From: Methylobacter sp.
GTDB lineage: Bacteria; Pseudomonadota; Gammaproteobacteria; Methylococcales; Methylomonadaceae
Length of the DNA: 64,000 nucleotides
Direction of reading: 5' to 3'
Assembly (NCBI RefSeq): GCF_030680395.1
Contig: NZ_JAUXVR010000044.1
Coordinates: 62,001 to 126,000, forward strand
Program-made: the position numbers and the translations under genes
The notes under the pieces: generated by a model
Databases searched by the model: none
What the model saw: only the letters and a program-made list of their open reading frames with translations
Told to the model about the DNA's origin: nothing
Shown here: positions 27,486-36,459 of the stretch, piece by piece
Numbering within the stretch: position 1 is the first letter of the stretch
How the letters are laid out: every line of letters starts with the position of its first letter

Positions 27486-28020
27486 GGGTTAGTGGTTTTG
27501 ATTACGGAGTTTATGCACTATTAATAACTACTCCTGTCTTACTGTGAAACCGTACAACTTTAAACAACACAAATCCATTGCTAGCTCAAGGCTACAGGGT
27601 TTTCAACGAAATACGACTCTGGCTCAGATGGGAGTAATTAATGTCTGGACGAAAATTCGTATCATCATGATTATATAGATGAATTAGCCTATTTCGACGC
27701 GCGAATATTTTTTAGTCCGGCAATGTCACCCTATATAAATCAATAAGTTGAAAGCGACCAATCCAATGCATTGCTCCAATTTAGAAAATCTTCGTTCTCG
27801 AAAGAACACTTAACCATATGAAATATATAAATTAATGGCATTTTCGTTCAGTCACTAATTAAGCAATGCCAGCAATGTTTGCCACATCAAAAACACCCAA
27901 AAGTCTGGAATGCTTTCACCCGTCATGCAAAACTACAGATCAGCAACTACCTAAAACCAACGGTAGTCTTTCATTATCTATTGATAAATCGGTGACTCAT
28001 ATGGGTCACCACAGCCGCCG
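27486..28020. other. 535-bp intergenic region without a gene
   Basis: AT-rich and open in no convincing frame. It must carry the promoter of the RND pump. A small inverted repeat, GGTGAC/GTCACC, lies at 27991-28010, just past the stop of the SecB-like gene, and might help end that operon, but no T run follows it on the minus strand. Confidence 0.45.
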
Positions 28021-28482
28021 TTACTGACGCTTGGTTTTAGTTGGTCGTTTTACTTTAGGTCGTTTAGTTTCTTCGAGTGCACAGCTTTCTTCGAGTGAAC
28101 TGTAAAAAAATTCTTGCTTAATAGAAATTGAACCTATATCCAATCTTGTAAGGAGATCATTAGTATGCAAATGAACTAGCGGGACCAATGGAAGTAAATA
28201 TTTATACTTGTTCTTCTCGATAGCTTCCATGTCAGGCTTAGCTTTTGATTCATATTCTCCTGCCATAATTATATTCAAATCAAAAATATCATCGACAATA
28301 TCAATCTGTTTGCCAATAATTGTTATTTCAAGTTGAGCATTAAACAATTTATCGTTTTCAAGATTCTGTTTCATATCAAACGAAAAAGAAACATTCAATT
28401 GCCCTTTAGAATTTTTAACAGGTGATTGGCTAAAATTACATAGTGACTTTAAAAGTCTTACTCTAATTAATTTACTGTCCAT
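28021..28482 (-). CDS. SecB-like chaperone of a toxin-antitoxin-chaperone operon
   Basis: A 153-residue protein resembling SecB: alternating strands (NVSFSFDM, AQLEITIIGK), a FDLNIIMAGEY strand that matches the FxxEVxxxGxF region, and the LLPLVPLVHLHTNDLLTRL helix that matches the FPxxRxxIxxLxxxxG region. The C-terminal tail is strongly basic (KRPKVKRPTKTKRQ), opposite to the acidic tail of classical SecB. In toxin-antitoxin-chaperone systems a solitary SecB-like protein protects an unstable antitoxin. It overlaps the antitoxin gene by 16 bp. The assignment rests on fold pattern and context and should be tested by profile search. Confidence 0.7.
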   Translation of the reverse strand: MDSKLIRVRLLKSLCNFSQSPVKNSKGQLNVSFSFDMKQNLENDKLFNAQLEITIIGKQIDIVDDIFDLNIIMAGEYESKAKPDMEAIEKNKYKYLLPLVPLVHLHTNDLLTRLDIGSISIKQEFFYSSLEESCALEETKRPKVKRPTKTKRQ

Positions 28483-28907
28483 AACTCTTCTTTTTTGCCA
28501 AATGTAACATCTTCAACCATTTCTGTAGTGTGATAGTGAATATGATTGTGGATATGTTTTTTGTCCTCTATCTTTTCTTGTACTGCTATTTTCACAAAAT
28601 CATTAATACTTGTACCTAAAAGTAATGAATGCATTGCTACTTGCCTATGAAGTTCTGCGCCAATTCGCACATTAAATGTGCCACTGTATGGTTTTTGTGG
28701 ATCACGCTTTAATTCTTTGCATGTCTCCAAATAATCATCTACTGAGGCTTCAAACTCTTTCTGAAGATCTTCAAGTGACTTGGCCTCGTAAGTAATAAGG
28801 TCGTTAATAAAGAGCAACTCACCGAACATAAAAAATTCATCTAAGTCCATTTCAATGGATCCTAAAAAACCTTTGTATTGTAACGTCTTATTATTTGAAG
28901 CCATCAT
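28467..28907 (-). CDS. hicB: HicB-type antitoxin with long C-terminal tail
   Basis: The N-terminal part (about 10-65) has the HicB partial RNase H-like fold that binds the toxin: strand YKGFLGSIE, then a helix rich in acidic residues. A ribbon-helix-helix DNA-binding domain follows at about 77-115 (TFNVRIGAELHRQV...). The tail (116-146) is unusual: a His-rich patch HIHNHIHYH, then a hydrophobic/aromatic end with FGKKEELW. Antitoxins in chaperone-dependent systems carry such an extension as the chaperone-binding site, so this tail is the likely contact with the SecB-like protein. ATGA overlap with hicA. Confidence 0.82.
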   Translation of the reverse strand: MMASNNKTLQYKGFLGSIEMDLDEFFMFGELLFINDLITYEAKSLEDLQKEFEASVDDYLETCKELKRDPQKPYSGTFNVRIGAELHRQVAMHSLLLGTSINDFVKIAVQEKIEDKKHIHNHIHYHTTEMVEDVTFGKKEELWTVN

Positions 28908-29152
28908 AAGAACCCCGCTTCTTCAAGTTTATTAACTATTGCTTTAACCATATATTGTTTTAGAATCGAGCTTGGATGAGGTTTATGTAACGCTATTAAA
29001 GAATCTTTTTTGTTGTTATAAAACTTAACCCTTGAACCATTACCTTGTATTTCCGCGTAACCCAACTTGCTTAATAAACTCGTTAACTCACCCCATTTAT
29101 AATCAGTTGGCTTTGATTTTATTCTGGTTTTTTGCTTGCTCAAATCAGACAT
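28904..29152 (-). CDS. hicA: HicA-type mRNA interferase toxin
   Basis: An 82-residue double-stranded-RNA-binding-like protein that would cleave mRNA when free of antitoxin. The family features are visible: the helix GELTSLLSKLGY, the GNGSRVKF strand and LHKPHP before the final helix. In classical HicA the catalytic His follows GS; here it is Arg (GSR, 37-41), a variation seen in other family members. The conserved His56 and His59 remain. It is the first gene of the operon, upstream of the antitoxin as in most hicAB loci. An AGGAG lies 13 bases before the ATG. Confidence 0.85.
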   Translation of the reverse strand: MSDLSKQKTRIKSKPTDYKWGELTSLLSKLGYAEIQGNGSRVKFYNNKKDSLIALHKPHPSSILKQYMVKAIVNKLEEAGFL

Positions 29153-29170
29153 TATGGATAACCCGCTCCT

Positions 29171-29229
29171 TGCAACTAATAACTAGTTGCATCGCAACTT
29201 AGTATAGATGAAACTTTCTTTTTCGTCAT
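29171..29229 (-). promoter_or_regulatory. Promoter and operator of the hicAB-chaperone operon
   Basis: Read on the minus strand, ATGACG (29229-29224) and TATACT (29206-29201) form a -35/-10 pair with a 17-base spacer. Directly downstream are two overlapping palindromes: AGTTGC-GAT-GCAACT and GCAACTA-GTTAT-TAGTTGC (29199-29171). Together they give three half-sites on the transcription start, a typical operator for a ribbon-helix-helix antitoxin such as the HicB protein. Confidence 0.7.
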
Positions 29230-29300
29230 TGTTTAATATTTTCATTCCACTTCAATGCAGCCGCGTATAGCCCATCCTACAATTCTGACACCGAAAACAA

Positions 29301-30776
29301 TCAAACCCCTTTACTGCGATTTTCCATGCGCCGCAGCAATTCGGTCATAATCAATCGATACAGCTCGTCGCCCAGATATTTATCCTCGACGCCGCTGTCG
29401 ATGTTGGGGTTGTCATTGACTTCTATCACATAGCCTTTGCCGTCTTTTTCCTTAACGTCCACGCCGTATAAACCGTTGCCTATCGGCTGGGTCGCTTTTA
29501 ATGCGGCGTCCAGCACGGCTTTGGGAACTTCAAAGGTCGGTAAGGTAGCGAAACTGCCGGCATCGATCCGGCTGCTGCCGTGGCGGTAAATCTGCCAATG
29601 GTTTTTGACCATGTAATAGCGGCACGCGTATAAGGCTTTGTTGTTGAAAATGCCGATGCGCCAATCGAAATCGGTATAAAGAAATTCCTGCGCCAGCAGC
29701 AGCGCGGATTTTTGAAACAGCTCTTCGACTTTGAGTTCCAGCTCTTTCCGATCATGCACTTTAACGATACCGCGAGAAAACGAGCCGTCAGGGATTTTGA
29801 CTACTACCGGAAATCCGGCTTCCGCTTCCACTCTATCCAAATGAGCGGCATTGCCTTTATGCAGCAGCCAGGTCTTCGGTGTAGGCACTTTATGAGTGCG
29901 GAACAAATCGGCAAGATAGACTTTATTGGTGCAGCGCAGCATCGAAGTCGGATCGTCGATAACCACCAGTCCCTCGGCCTCGGCCTTTTTGGCGAAACGG
30001 TAGGTGTGGTGATCGATGTTGGTGGTTTCGCGGATAAACAAGCCGTCAAACTCGGGCAGGCGTACATAATGCTGCTGGGTTATCAATTCTATTTCAATGC
30101 CCAGCTCCCTGCCGATTTTGATGAACTTTTTCAGCGCGCCACGGTTACTCGGCGGCAATTGCTCTTCGGGGTTGATCAGGATGGCCAGATCGAACCGTGC
30201 CGCTTTACGGGAGCGGCCCTTACGCCAGACTTTCTTGCTGAATTTATCCAGCGCGTCGGCAAAAACGGTTTGCATGGCATCATCCAGATGCCGATGCGAA
30301 ACGGCTTTTAGGCCGACGATTTCCCACTGCTGTGAGTAATAGTGCAACGTCACTTCCAGAATGGGACAGGAAAAGCGTTCAAACAACTGTCTGCTGAGTT
30401 CCTGAAAAGCCGGATCGGGCGTAGTACCGAAATAGCTCATCAAGGTTATTTCCCTGTCTTTATCGGTTTTTTTAAATGCACGCTCCAGCGTTTGAGACAA
30501 ATCGTCAAGCTGCAACCGGTAGAGCGCCTTTTTGCCCAGATCGTTCAGTACTTTAACCGAAGGAATAACGTGATGGCCTCTGGCTTCGGCCAGCAACGAG
30601 CAATAATAACCATCGGAAAGATAACGATAGCTGCTGCAAAGGTTGATGATACGGACTCGCTGCTGCGATACGTCCTGTTCGGTCGCAAGATAAGTTTCAA
30701 AGGTGATGACTTGGTCGCTGGGATAATAGGGATTCCAGTCGGAGAGATCATCAACAACCAGAAGAGTACGCGCCAT
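29301..30776 (-). CDS. RimK-family ATP-grasp ligase
   Basis: Forms amide bonds using ATP, adding amino acids such as glutamate to a substrate or protein. The 491-residue protein has an N-terminal receiver-like domain of unknown role (about 1-190) followed by the ATP-grasp fold (about 250-480) with FPVVVKIPDGSFSRG, the QEFLYTDFDWRIG segment, and the metal-binding VIEVNDNPNID. This is longer than ribosomal RimK (about 300 residues) and belongs to the two-domain branch. AGGA lies 7 bases before the ATG. The gene is divergent from the M14-like hydrolase and the GNAT/C39 gene, a neighbourhood that suggests one pathway. Confidence 0.9.
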   Translation of the reverse strand: MARTLLVVDDLSDWNPYYPSDQVITFETYLATEQDVSQQRVRIINLCSSYRYLSDGYYCSLLAEARGHHVIPSVKVLNDLGKKALYRLQLDDLSQTLERAFKKTDKDREITLMSYFGTTPDPAFQELSRQLFERFSCPILEVTLHYYSQQWEIVGLKAVSHRHLDDAMQTVFADALDKFSKKVWRKGRSRKAARFDLAILINPEEQLPPSNRGALKKFIKIGRELGIEIELITQQHYVRLPEFDGLFIRETTNIDHHTYRFAKKAEAEGLVVIDDPTSMLRCTNKVYLADLFRTHKVPTPKTWLLHKGNAAHLDRVEAEAGFPVVVKIPDGSFSRGIVKVHDRKELELKVEELFQKSALLLAQEFLYTDFDWRIGIFNNKALYACRYYMVKNHWQIYRHGSSRIDAGSFATLPTFEVPKAVLDAALKATQPIGNGLYGVDVKEKDGKGYVIEVNDNPNIDSGVEDKYLGDELYRLIMTELLRRMENRSKGV

Positions 30777-30920
30777 AAAAAATCCTGTAAGGTCAGAGAA
30801 GGCTTAATTCTGTAACCAGCCAGTTGATTGCACAAGGAGTTTTTATAAGCATTGAAAAATATTTCATGATTAGCTTAACTGGGGCTATGCTAAATAAAAG
30901 AAATTTTCAGGTTAACCGTT

Positions 30921-32018
30921 ATGTCTTATCGCCTTCCTCTTGCCGCTATCGATACCGCCGTTTTTCCCGACAGTTATGCTGTCGGCCGACAGCGCTGGCT
31001 TGCACAATTGGATAATCTTTCTTGCCCTACGCAATACCTGTCTTATCACTGTGGCGGTACCGGCCCTGAAGCCGAAGAACTGGCTACCGATACAGTCTGG
31101 ATCGGTTCGGAAGATGCTTCAAGAGTATTGGTTTTAATCGGCGGAACGCACGGCATTGAAGGTTTTGCGGGCAGCGCGATACAAGTTGATCAACTAGAGT
31201 TGATTGCCGAAGGTCATGTGGTTATTCCGGCCAATGCGGCGGTGCTGATGATCCATGCGCTCACGCCGTGGGGTTATGCCTGGCAACGGCGCTGCGATGC
31301 GGACGGCGTTGATCTTAACCGCAATAGCGTCGATTTTTCCAGGCCGCTGCCTGAGAATAAAGACTATGACCGGCTCAAAGATACGTTTTATCTAGCGGAT
31401 GCTGCGCAACGGAAAATCGCCCTTGCCGAATTTGAGCAACAGCATGGCCGGGTAGCGCTGGAAAAGGCGGTCAGCGCCGGACAATACAGCGATCCGTCCG
31501 GGCCATTTTACGGCGGAACAGCGCCCGCGCACGGCAGGCTGGTCTGCGAAAATCTGATGCGTCGATACGACCTACAAGAACGAGACTTGGCGGTCATCGA
31601 TCTACACACCGGCCTGGGCTCTTACGGTTACGGGGAAATCATTTGCGATCATGAGCCGGACAGTGCGGGAGCGCGTGCAGCCCGTCATTGGTATGGCGAT
31701 TCGGTGACATTGCCGTTGCTGGGCACATCCAGCTCGGTACCCAAAACAGGGTTACTGGATTATGCCTGGCACGCGATCATGAATGATCGCAGCTGTTACA
31801 TCACTCTGGAATTCGGCACGTTCAGCACCGATCAATTGTTTGAAACTTTACTGCGTGACCATCAATTGTGGGCGCAACCCGATAACGGGCAAGCCCGTCT
31901 GGAACACAGCAAAGTCATGCGCCGTCATTTTTGTCCCAACGATCAGGCATGGCGGGAAATGGTGTTGTTCCGGGCCAGACAGGTGATTGCGCAAGGCTTG
32001 CAGGAGATGTCGTCTTGA
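30921..32018 (+). CDS. M14-like (DUF2817) zinc hydrolase
   Basis: A 365-residue protein with the pattern of M14 carboxypeptidase/aminoacylase-like enzymes: GGTHGIEG with His77 and Glu80 as zinc ligands, the DLNRN substrate-binding motif (131-135), DLHTGLG as the third ligand region, and a Glu in ITLEFGTF. It should remove an amino acid or acyl group from a small peptide or metabolite. No signal peptide is visible, so it acts in the cytoplasm. The start at 30921 follows an AGG. The next gene begins within its stop codon, so the two are coupled. Confidence 0.85.
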   Translation: MSYRLPLAAIDTAVFPDSYAVGRQRWLAQLDNLSCPTQYLSYHCGGTGPEAEELATDTVWIGSEDASRVLVLIGGTHGIEGFAGSAIQVDQLELIAEGHVVIPANAAVLMIHALTPWGYAWQRRCDADGVDLNRNSVDFSRPLPENKDYDRLKDTFYLADAAQRKIALAEFEQQHGRVALEKAVSAGQYSDPSGPFYGGTAPAHGRLVCENLMRRYDLQERDLAVIDLHTGLGSYGYGEIICDHEPDSAGARAARHWYGDSVTLPLLGTSSSVPKTGLLDYAWHAIMNDRSCYITLEFGTFSTDQLFETLLRDHQLWAQPDNGQARLEHSKVMRRHFCPNDQAWREMVLFRARQVIAQGLQEMSS

Positions 32019-33115
32019 GCGTTGTCATTCGCCCAGCGCTGTTAACCGATCTTAATCAGTTGGTGGCGCTTGAGGAAAGCTGTTTCGACATCGATCAATT
32101 AAGCCGACGCAGTTTCAAACACTGGATAAGCACAGAACATCGCGCTTTGCTAGTTGCCGATATGGAAGGAACAATCGCCGGCTATATTCTTATTATTTAT
32201 CACCCGGGCACCCGGCTGGCCAGAGTCTATTCGCTGGGCGTTGCGCCTCAGCACAGAGGCAAAGGCATCGCAAAATTGCTGATGTCGGCAGGCGAACAGG
32301 CCGCCAGTGATGCCGGTAGACTGTATCTGCGTCTTGAAGTCAGCGTCGATAATAATTCGGCGATCAAGCTTTATGAATGGCTGGGCTACCAAAAATTCGG
32401 CATCTACCGCGATTACTATGAAGACCATAAAGACGCATTGCGTTACCAAAAGCGTATCCGCCGCTATCACGGTAACTTTCAACACCGGTCGGTGCATTGG
32501 CTAAGACAAACCACGCCGTTTACCTGCGGTCCGGCATCGTTGATGATGGCTATGCACGGCTTAAACAGGACTTATCAACCCTCGCAGGAGGAAGAACTCA
32601 ACCTGTGGCGCGAAGCGACAACTATTTTTATGACGTCGGGACCTGGCGGCTGCCACCCGATAGGTCTGGCGCTGGCGGCAAAGCGGAGGCAGTTTGCGGT
32701 TGAGGTCTGGGTTAACCAGACCGGAGCGCTGTTTATAGACGGTGTGCGCAGTGAAGAAAAAAAACGGGTCATAGAACTAGTCGATAACTGTTTCAAGCGC
32801 GAGGCGCAACAACAAGACATCAAAATACATTACGCCAATATCAGCCAGAATGACCTGATCAGCGCTTTTAAAGCCGGGGCGATACCGTTGATTCTGATCA
32901 GCACCTTTCAAATGGATAAAAAAAAGGCGCCGCACTGGGTGGTAATGAGCGGCTTCGACGATGACTGTCTGTATATGCACGACCCGGATCCCGAAGAAAT
33001 ACGCCAGAGCGAACTTGATTGCCAATTTATTCCTATCGCCTGTGAGGATTTCAGCCGGATGTCCAGTTTTGGCAAAAGCCGGCTCAGGACGGCGGTGATT
33101 ATTTGGCCGGGGTAA
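32015..33115 (+). CDS. GNAT acetyltransferase fused to a C39-like peptidase
   Basis: A 366-residue fusion. Residues 3-150 are a GNAT domain (RimI type) with the acetyl-CoA loop QHRGKG at 79-84. Residues 155-366 are a papain-fold C39-like peptidase with Cys171 (TPFTCGPAS), His307 (PHWVVMSG) and Asp323 (HDPD). The start is a TTG at 32015 that overlaps the previous stop (TTGA), with AGGAG 8 bases ahead. An open stretch reaching back to 31931 lies inside the hydrolase gene and is rejected. Together with the RimK ligase and M14-like hydrolase it forms a set able to add, acetylate and cleave peptide bonds. The substrate is unknown. Confidence 0.88.
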   Translation: MSVVIRPALLTDLNQLVALEESCFDIDQLSRRSFKHWISTEHRALLVADMEGTIAGYILIIYHPGTRLARVYSLGVAPQHRGKGIAKLLMSAGEQAASDAGRLYLRLEVSVDNNSAIKLYEWLGYQKFGIYRDYYEDHKDALRYQKRIRRYHGNFQHRSVHWLRQTTPFTCGPASLMMAMHGLNRTYQPSQEEELNLWREATTIFMTSGPGGCHPIGLALAAKRRQFAVEVWVNQTGALFIDGVRSEEKKRVIELVDNCFKREAQQQDIKIHYANISQNDLISAFKAGAIPLILISTFQMDKKKAPHWVVMSGFDDDCLYMHDPDPEEIRQSELDCQFIPIACEDFSRMSSFGKSRLRTAVIIWPG

Positions 33116-33150
33116 ATGGTAACCAGCGGCTTTCATACACAAAAACTTAA

Positions 33151-33248
33151 GGCATAACAGCACGAAGACACAAAGGACACGAAGAAAATAACAAGGTAAA
33201 AACTTCGTATCCTTTGTGCCTTCGCGGTGAATTTACAAAACTTATGCC
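33151..33248. repeat. Second copy of the CACGAAGACAC palindromic repeat
   Basis: An outer pair GGCATAA/TTATGCC (33151-33157, 33242-33248) encloses arms CACGAAGACACAAAGGAC and the matching TCCTTTGTGCCTTCG, with the loop AACAAGGTAAAAACTTCG. The loop and arms match the copy at 4293-4372 in reverse orientation. It lies between the GNAT/C39 gene and the SRP RNA gene. Confidence 0.85.
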
Positions 33249-33320
33249 ATTACGACTTGTGTTATTAAACCGATTCAACGATAATGGTCGTCCTTTAGCC
33301 AGTACGGCTAATGTTTTAAT

Positions 33321-33430
<110 letters not shown>

Positions 33431-33461
33431 GCCCAAAACATACTTACCTTACGAGCCTGCA

Positions 33462-35084
33462 ATGAATTATCAGGTTCTCGCCAGAAAATGGCGTCCCCAT
33501 AATTTCACAGAAGTTGTCGGACAAGAGCATGTCGTCAAATCGTTAATGAACGCTTTGCAACATGATCGACTTCATCACGCCTATTTATTTACCGGAACCC
33601 GCGGCGTCGGCAAAACCACCATTGCCCGAATCTTAGCCAAAGCCATCAATTGCGAAAATCTCCAGGATTTTAATCCTTGCGGCGTCTGCAGCGTGTGCCG
33701 CGATCTGGATGAAGGACGGTTTCTGGATTTAATCGAGGTCGATGCGGCATCGCGCACCAAAGTCGAAGACACTCGCGATTTACTCGATAACGCGCAATAC
33801 GCGCCCAATCACGGCCGCTATAAAGTCTACCTGATCGACGAAGTACACATGCTGTCCGGGCACAGTTTCAATGCCCTGCTGAAAACGCTGGAAGAGCCGC
33901 CCGCGCATGTAAAATTCCTGCTGGCCACTACCGATCCGCATAAAATCCCTGTCACCGTATTGTCCCGCTGTTTGCAGTTTAATCTCAAGCGCTTGCTGCC
34001 CGGCCAGATTTTTACCCAGATGGAATTCATACTCCAACAGGAACACATTGAAGCCGAATCAGGCGCTTTAAAATTATTATCACGTGCCGCCGACGGCAGC
34101 ATGCGCGACGGTTTAAGCCTGCTCGACCAAGCCATCGTTTACGGTAACGGCAAGGTCGGCACCGAAGATGTCAACGCGATGCTGGGCACCGTGGCGCAGC
34201 AACCTGTCGAGGATATTTTAACGGCGCTGGCCGAGGGCGATGCGGCGGCGATACTCGATAAAATAAATGAAATAGCCAACTTGACGCCTGACTTTGGCGA
34301 TGTGCTGCAACAGATTTTGCAAGTCCTGCATCGTATTGCATTGCTGCAACAAATACCTACAGCAATCGACCATGATTTTGATGCGGATATGATTGCGGCA
34401 TTGGCATCCAAACTCACACCCGAAGATGTGCAGCTTTACTATCAGATAGGTTTGGTAGGACAACGCGACCTGGATTTAGCGCCCGATCCCCGTAGCGGTT
34501 TTGAAATGGTCATGTTACGCATGCTGACTTTCAGACCGGTCGGCACCGCATCGGCTCTGGCTAAACCGGTTCAGGTTCGTCAGCCTATTAACAAACCCCA
34601 AGCACAGCCTGCTTCTAATCAAGCGCAACCTGTTTACAATACAGCGGTGACCACGCAACCCGCTATCGTCGCCGAAACAACCGTTCAGGAAACCGTTATT
34701 CAAAAGCCCGATTCCAATTGGGCGGAAATGGTTGCCGCAATGAAAATTAACGGCTTAACCAGAGAGTTGGCCCATAATTGTGTGCTGGAAAATATTGATG
34801 ATGCCGTCTGTACCTTGATATTGGATCCGGGACATAAACAACTGCGCAGCAGCCGCACCGAAGAAAATTTACAAAAAGCCTTGCAGGCTTATCGCAAATC
34901 ACCTTTAAAACTGGTGATCACCACCGAAAAAACAACAATCGCCACACCCGCCGTGCAATTGACCAAAGCGCGTGAAGACAAACAACAGGCAGCGGTTGAC
35001 GCGATTAATTCAGACGAAAATGTTCAGGCTTTAAAAGAACACTTAGGGGCCAGAGTCATGCCCGGCACTATAGAACCGACTTAA
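33462..35084 (+). CDS. dnaX: DNA polymerase III subunits tau/gamma
   Basis: The clamp-loader ATPase. The 540-residue protein has Walker [10 protein letters not shown], a zinc site with Cys residues in [15 protein letters not shown] as Walker B and the sensor LLATTDPHK, then a long low-complexity Ala/Pro/Gln linker (about 370-430) and a C-terminal polymerase-binding domain. It is shorter than E. coli tau (643), but the end (MPGTIEPT) looks complete. No AAAAAAG-type frameshift site was identified. It is followed by ybaB after 19 bp and recR, the usual cluster. Confidence 0.95.
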   Translation: MNYQVLARKWRPHNFTEVVGQEHVVKSLMNALQHDRLHHAYLFTGTRGVGKTTIARILAKAINCENLQDFNPCGVCSVCRDLDEGRFLDLIEVDAASRTKVEDTRDLLDNAQYAPNHGRYKVYLIDEVHMLSGHSFNALLKTLEEPPAHVKFLLATTDPHKIPVTVLSRCLQFNLKRLLPGQIFTQMEFILQQEHIEAESGALKLLSRAADGSMRDGLSLLDQAIVYGNGKVGTEDVNAMLGTVAQQPVEDILTALAEGDAAAILDKINEIANLTPDFGDVLQQILQVLHRIALLQQIPTAIDHDFDADMIAALASKLTPEDVQLYYQIGLVGQRDLDLAPDPRSGFEMVMLRMLTFRPVGTASALAKPVQVRQPINKPQAQPASNQAQPVYNTAVTTQPAIVAETTVQETVIQKPDSNWAEMVAAMKINGLTRELAHNCVLENIDDAVCTLILDPGHKQLRSSRTEENLQKALQAYRKSPLKLVITTEKTTIATPAVQLTKAREDKQQAAVDAINSDENVQALKEHLGARVMPGTIEPT

Positions 35085-35103
35085 CGAGACAGGAGAGAAG
35101 CAA

Positions 35104-35427
35104 ATGAAAAACGCACTCGGCAACATCATGCAGCAAGCCCAAAAAATGCAGGAAGACCTAAAGAAAGCACAGGAAGAACTTAACTCCATGCAGGTTATGG
35201 GCGAATCCGGCGGCGGTCTGGTGACCATCCTGATGACCGGCAAACGCGAAGCCAGAAAGGTAACCATCGATCCCTCCTTGCTGGGCGATGATAAGGATAT
35301 GCTGGAAGACTTGGTCGCCGCGGCCATTAACGATGCAGTCAACAAAGTCGCGAAAATGAAAAAAGAAAAAATGGCGGACGTTACAGCAGGACTGCCCTTG
35401 CCTCCCGGATTCCAGTTGCCTTTTTAA
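35104..35427 (+). CDS. ybaB: YbaB/EbfC nucleoid-associated protein
   Basis: A 107-residue DNA-binding protein with a helix-strand-strand-strand-helix fold that dimerises. The family pattern is complete: [10 protein letters not shown] at the start, then GESGGGLV, and VAAAINDA in the last helix, with a hydrophobic Pro-rich tail. AGGAGAG lies before the ATG at a good spacing. Its position between dnaX and recR is conserved in bacteria. Confidence 0.95.
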   Translation: MKNALGNIMQQAQKMQEDLKKAQEELNSMQVMGESGGGLVTILMTGKREARKVTIDPSLLGDDKDMLEDLVAAAINDAVNKVAKMKKEKMADVTAGLPLPPGFQLPF

Positions 35428-35445
35428 TAGGCGCGCCTCTTTACT

Positions 35446-36042
35446 ATGAAAAAAGCAGGCTTATTAGGGCAACTGATCCAGAATTTATGCTGTTTGCCCG
35501 GCGTCGGCCCTAAATCTGCTCAGCGCATGGCGTTTCATCTGCTCCAGCGCGACCGCAACGGCGCAAAAGCGTTGGCTCAAACGCTGCTTCGAGCGATTGA
35601 AGAAATAGGACATTGCAGACAATGCCGCACCTTGACCGAAGGTGATGTTTGTGAGATCTGCGCCGATAAGTCAAGAGACGAGTCCATTATCTGCATCGTA
35701 GAAAATCCTTCCGACGTCTGGATTATCGATCAGGCAACGGCATTCAAGGGACGCTATTTTGTGCTGCATGGGCGATTATCGCCGTTGGACGGCATAGGAC
35801 CCGATGAACTCGGCCTGGATCACCTTGAACACCAGCTGGCATCAGGCCATATCAAGGAACTGATCCTGGCGACCAACTCCACGGTTGAAGGCGAGGCAAC
35901 CGCCTATTTCATCAGCGAACTGGCCAGAAAACACCATGTCCCGGCCAGCCGGATTGCCCACGGCGTACCCATGGGCGGTGAATTGGAGTTTACCGACAGC
36001 GGCACCTTATCGCACGCCTTTAACGGCCGCGTAGGAATGTAG
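35446..36042 (+). CDS. recR: Recombination mediator RecR
   Basis: Works with RecF and RecO to load RecA on gapped DNA. The 198-residue protein has the N-terminal helix-hairpin-helix ([14 protein letters not shown]), the zinc finger [16 protein letters not shown], and a Toprim domain with the glutamate in [10 protein letters not shown]. Length and domain order are standard. It is the last gene of the dnaX-ybaB-recR unit, 18 bp after ybaB. Confidence 0.96.
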   Translation: MKKAGLLGQLIQNLCCLPGVGPKSAQRMAFHLLQRDRNGAKALAQTLLRAIEEIGHCRQCRTLTEGDVCEICADKSRDESIICIVENPSDVWIIDQATAFKGRYFVLHGRLSPLDGIGPDELGLDHLEHQLASGHIKELILATNSTVEGEATAYFISELARKHHVPASRIAHGVPMGGELEFTDSGTLSHAFNGRVGM

Positions 36043-36086
36043 CGACAACCGGGCCATCTCCCACCCATCCAAAAAGGTAAAAAGCT

Positions 36087-36425
36087 ATGACTGATTGTTT
36101 ATTTTGCAAAATGGTTGCCGGTGACATCAAACCGGATGTAGTTTTTGAAGACGAAAATGTTCTGGCTTTCAGGGATATTAAGCCTCAAGCTCCTGTTCAT
36201 ATATTGATTATCCCGAAACGCCATATTGCAACTTTGAATGATCTGGATGATGCCCTGTTGGCAGGCCACATATTGCAGACCGCGACAAAGCTGGCTAAAC
36301 AGGAAGACATTTCTGAAGCGGGTTACAGAACCGTATTCAACTGCAACAGGAAAGGCGGACAGGACGTTTATCACCTGCATCTGCACCTGCTGGGCGGCCG
36401 GCAAATGATTTGGCCGCCGGGTTAA
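36087..36425 (+). CDS. hinT: HIT-family nucleotide hydrolase (HinT-like)
   Basis: Hydrolyses purine nucleoside phosphoramidates and related adenylates. The 112-residue protein carries the N-terminal zinc-binding CLFCKM and the catalytic histidine triad in YHLHLHLLGG. It is on the recR strand with a 44-bp gap. AAAAGGT lies 6-8 bases before the ATG. Confidence 0.93.
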   Translation: MTDCLFCKMVAGDIKPDVVFEDENVLAFRDIKPQAPVHILIIPKRHIATLNDLDDALLAGHILQTATKLAKQEDISEAGYRTVFNCNRKGGQDVYHLHLHLLGGRQMIWPPG

Positions 36426-36459
36426 GTAATCGATGGTATTGATCGATTCAGTTTTGATA

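Noticed and set aside
29268-29281. Another MITE copy (CCCATCCTAC)
   Set aside because: Only one end is present; no partner end or internal match was found.
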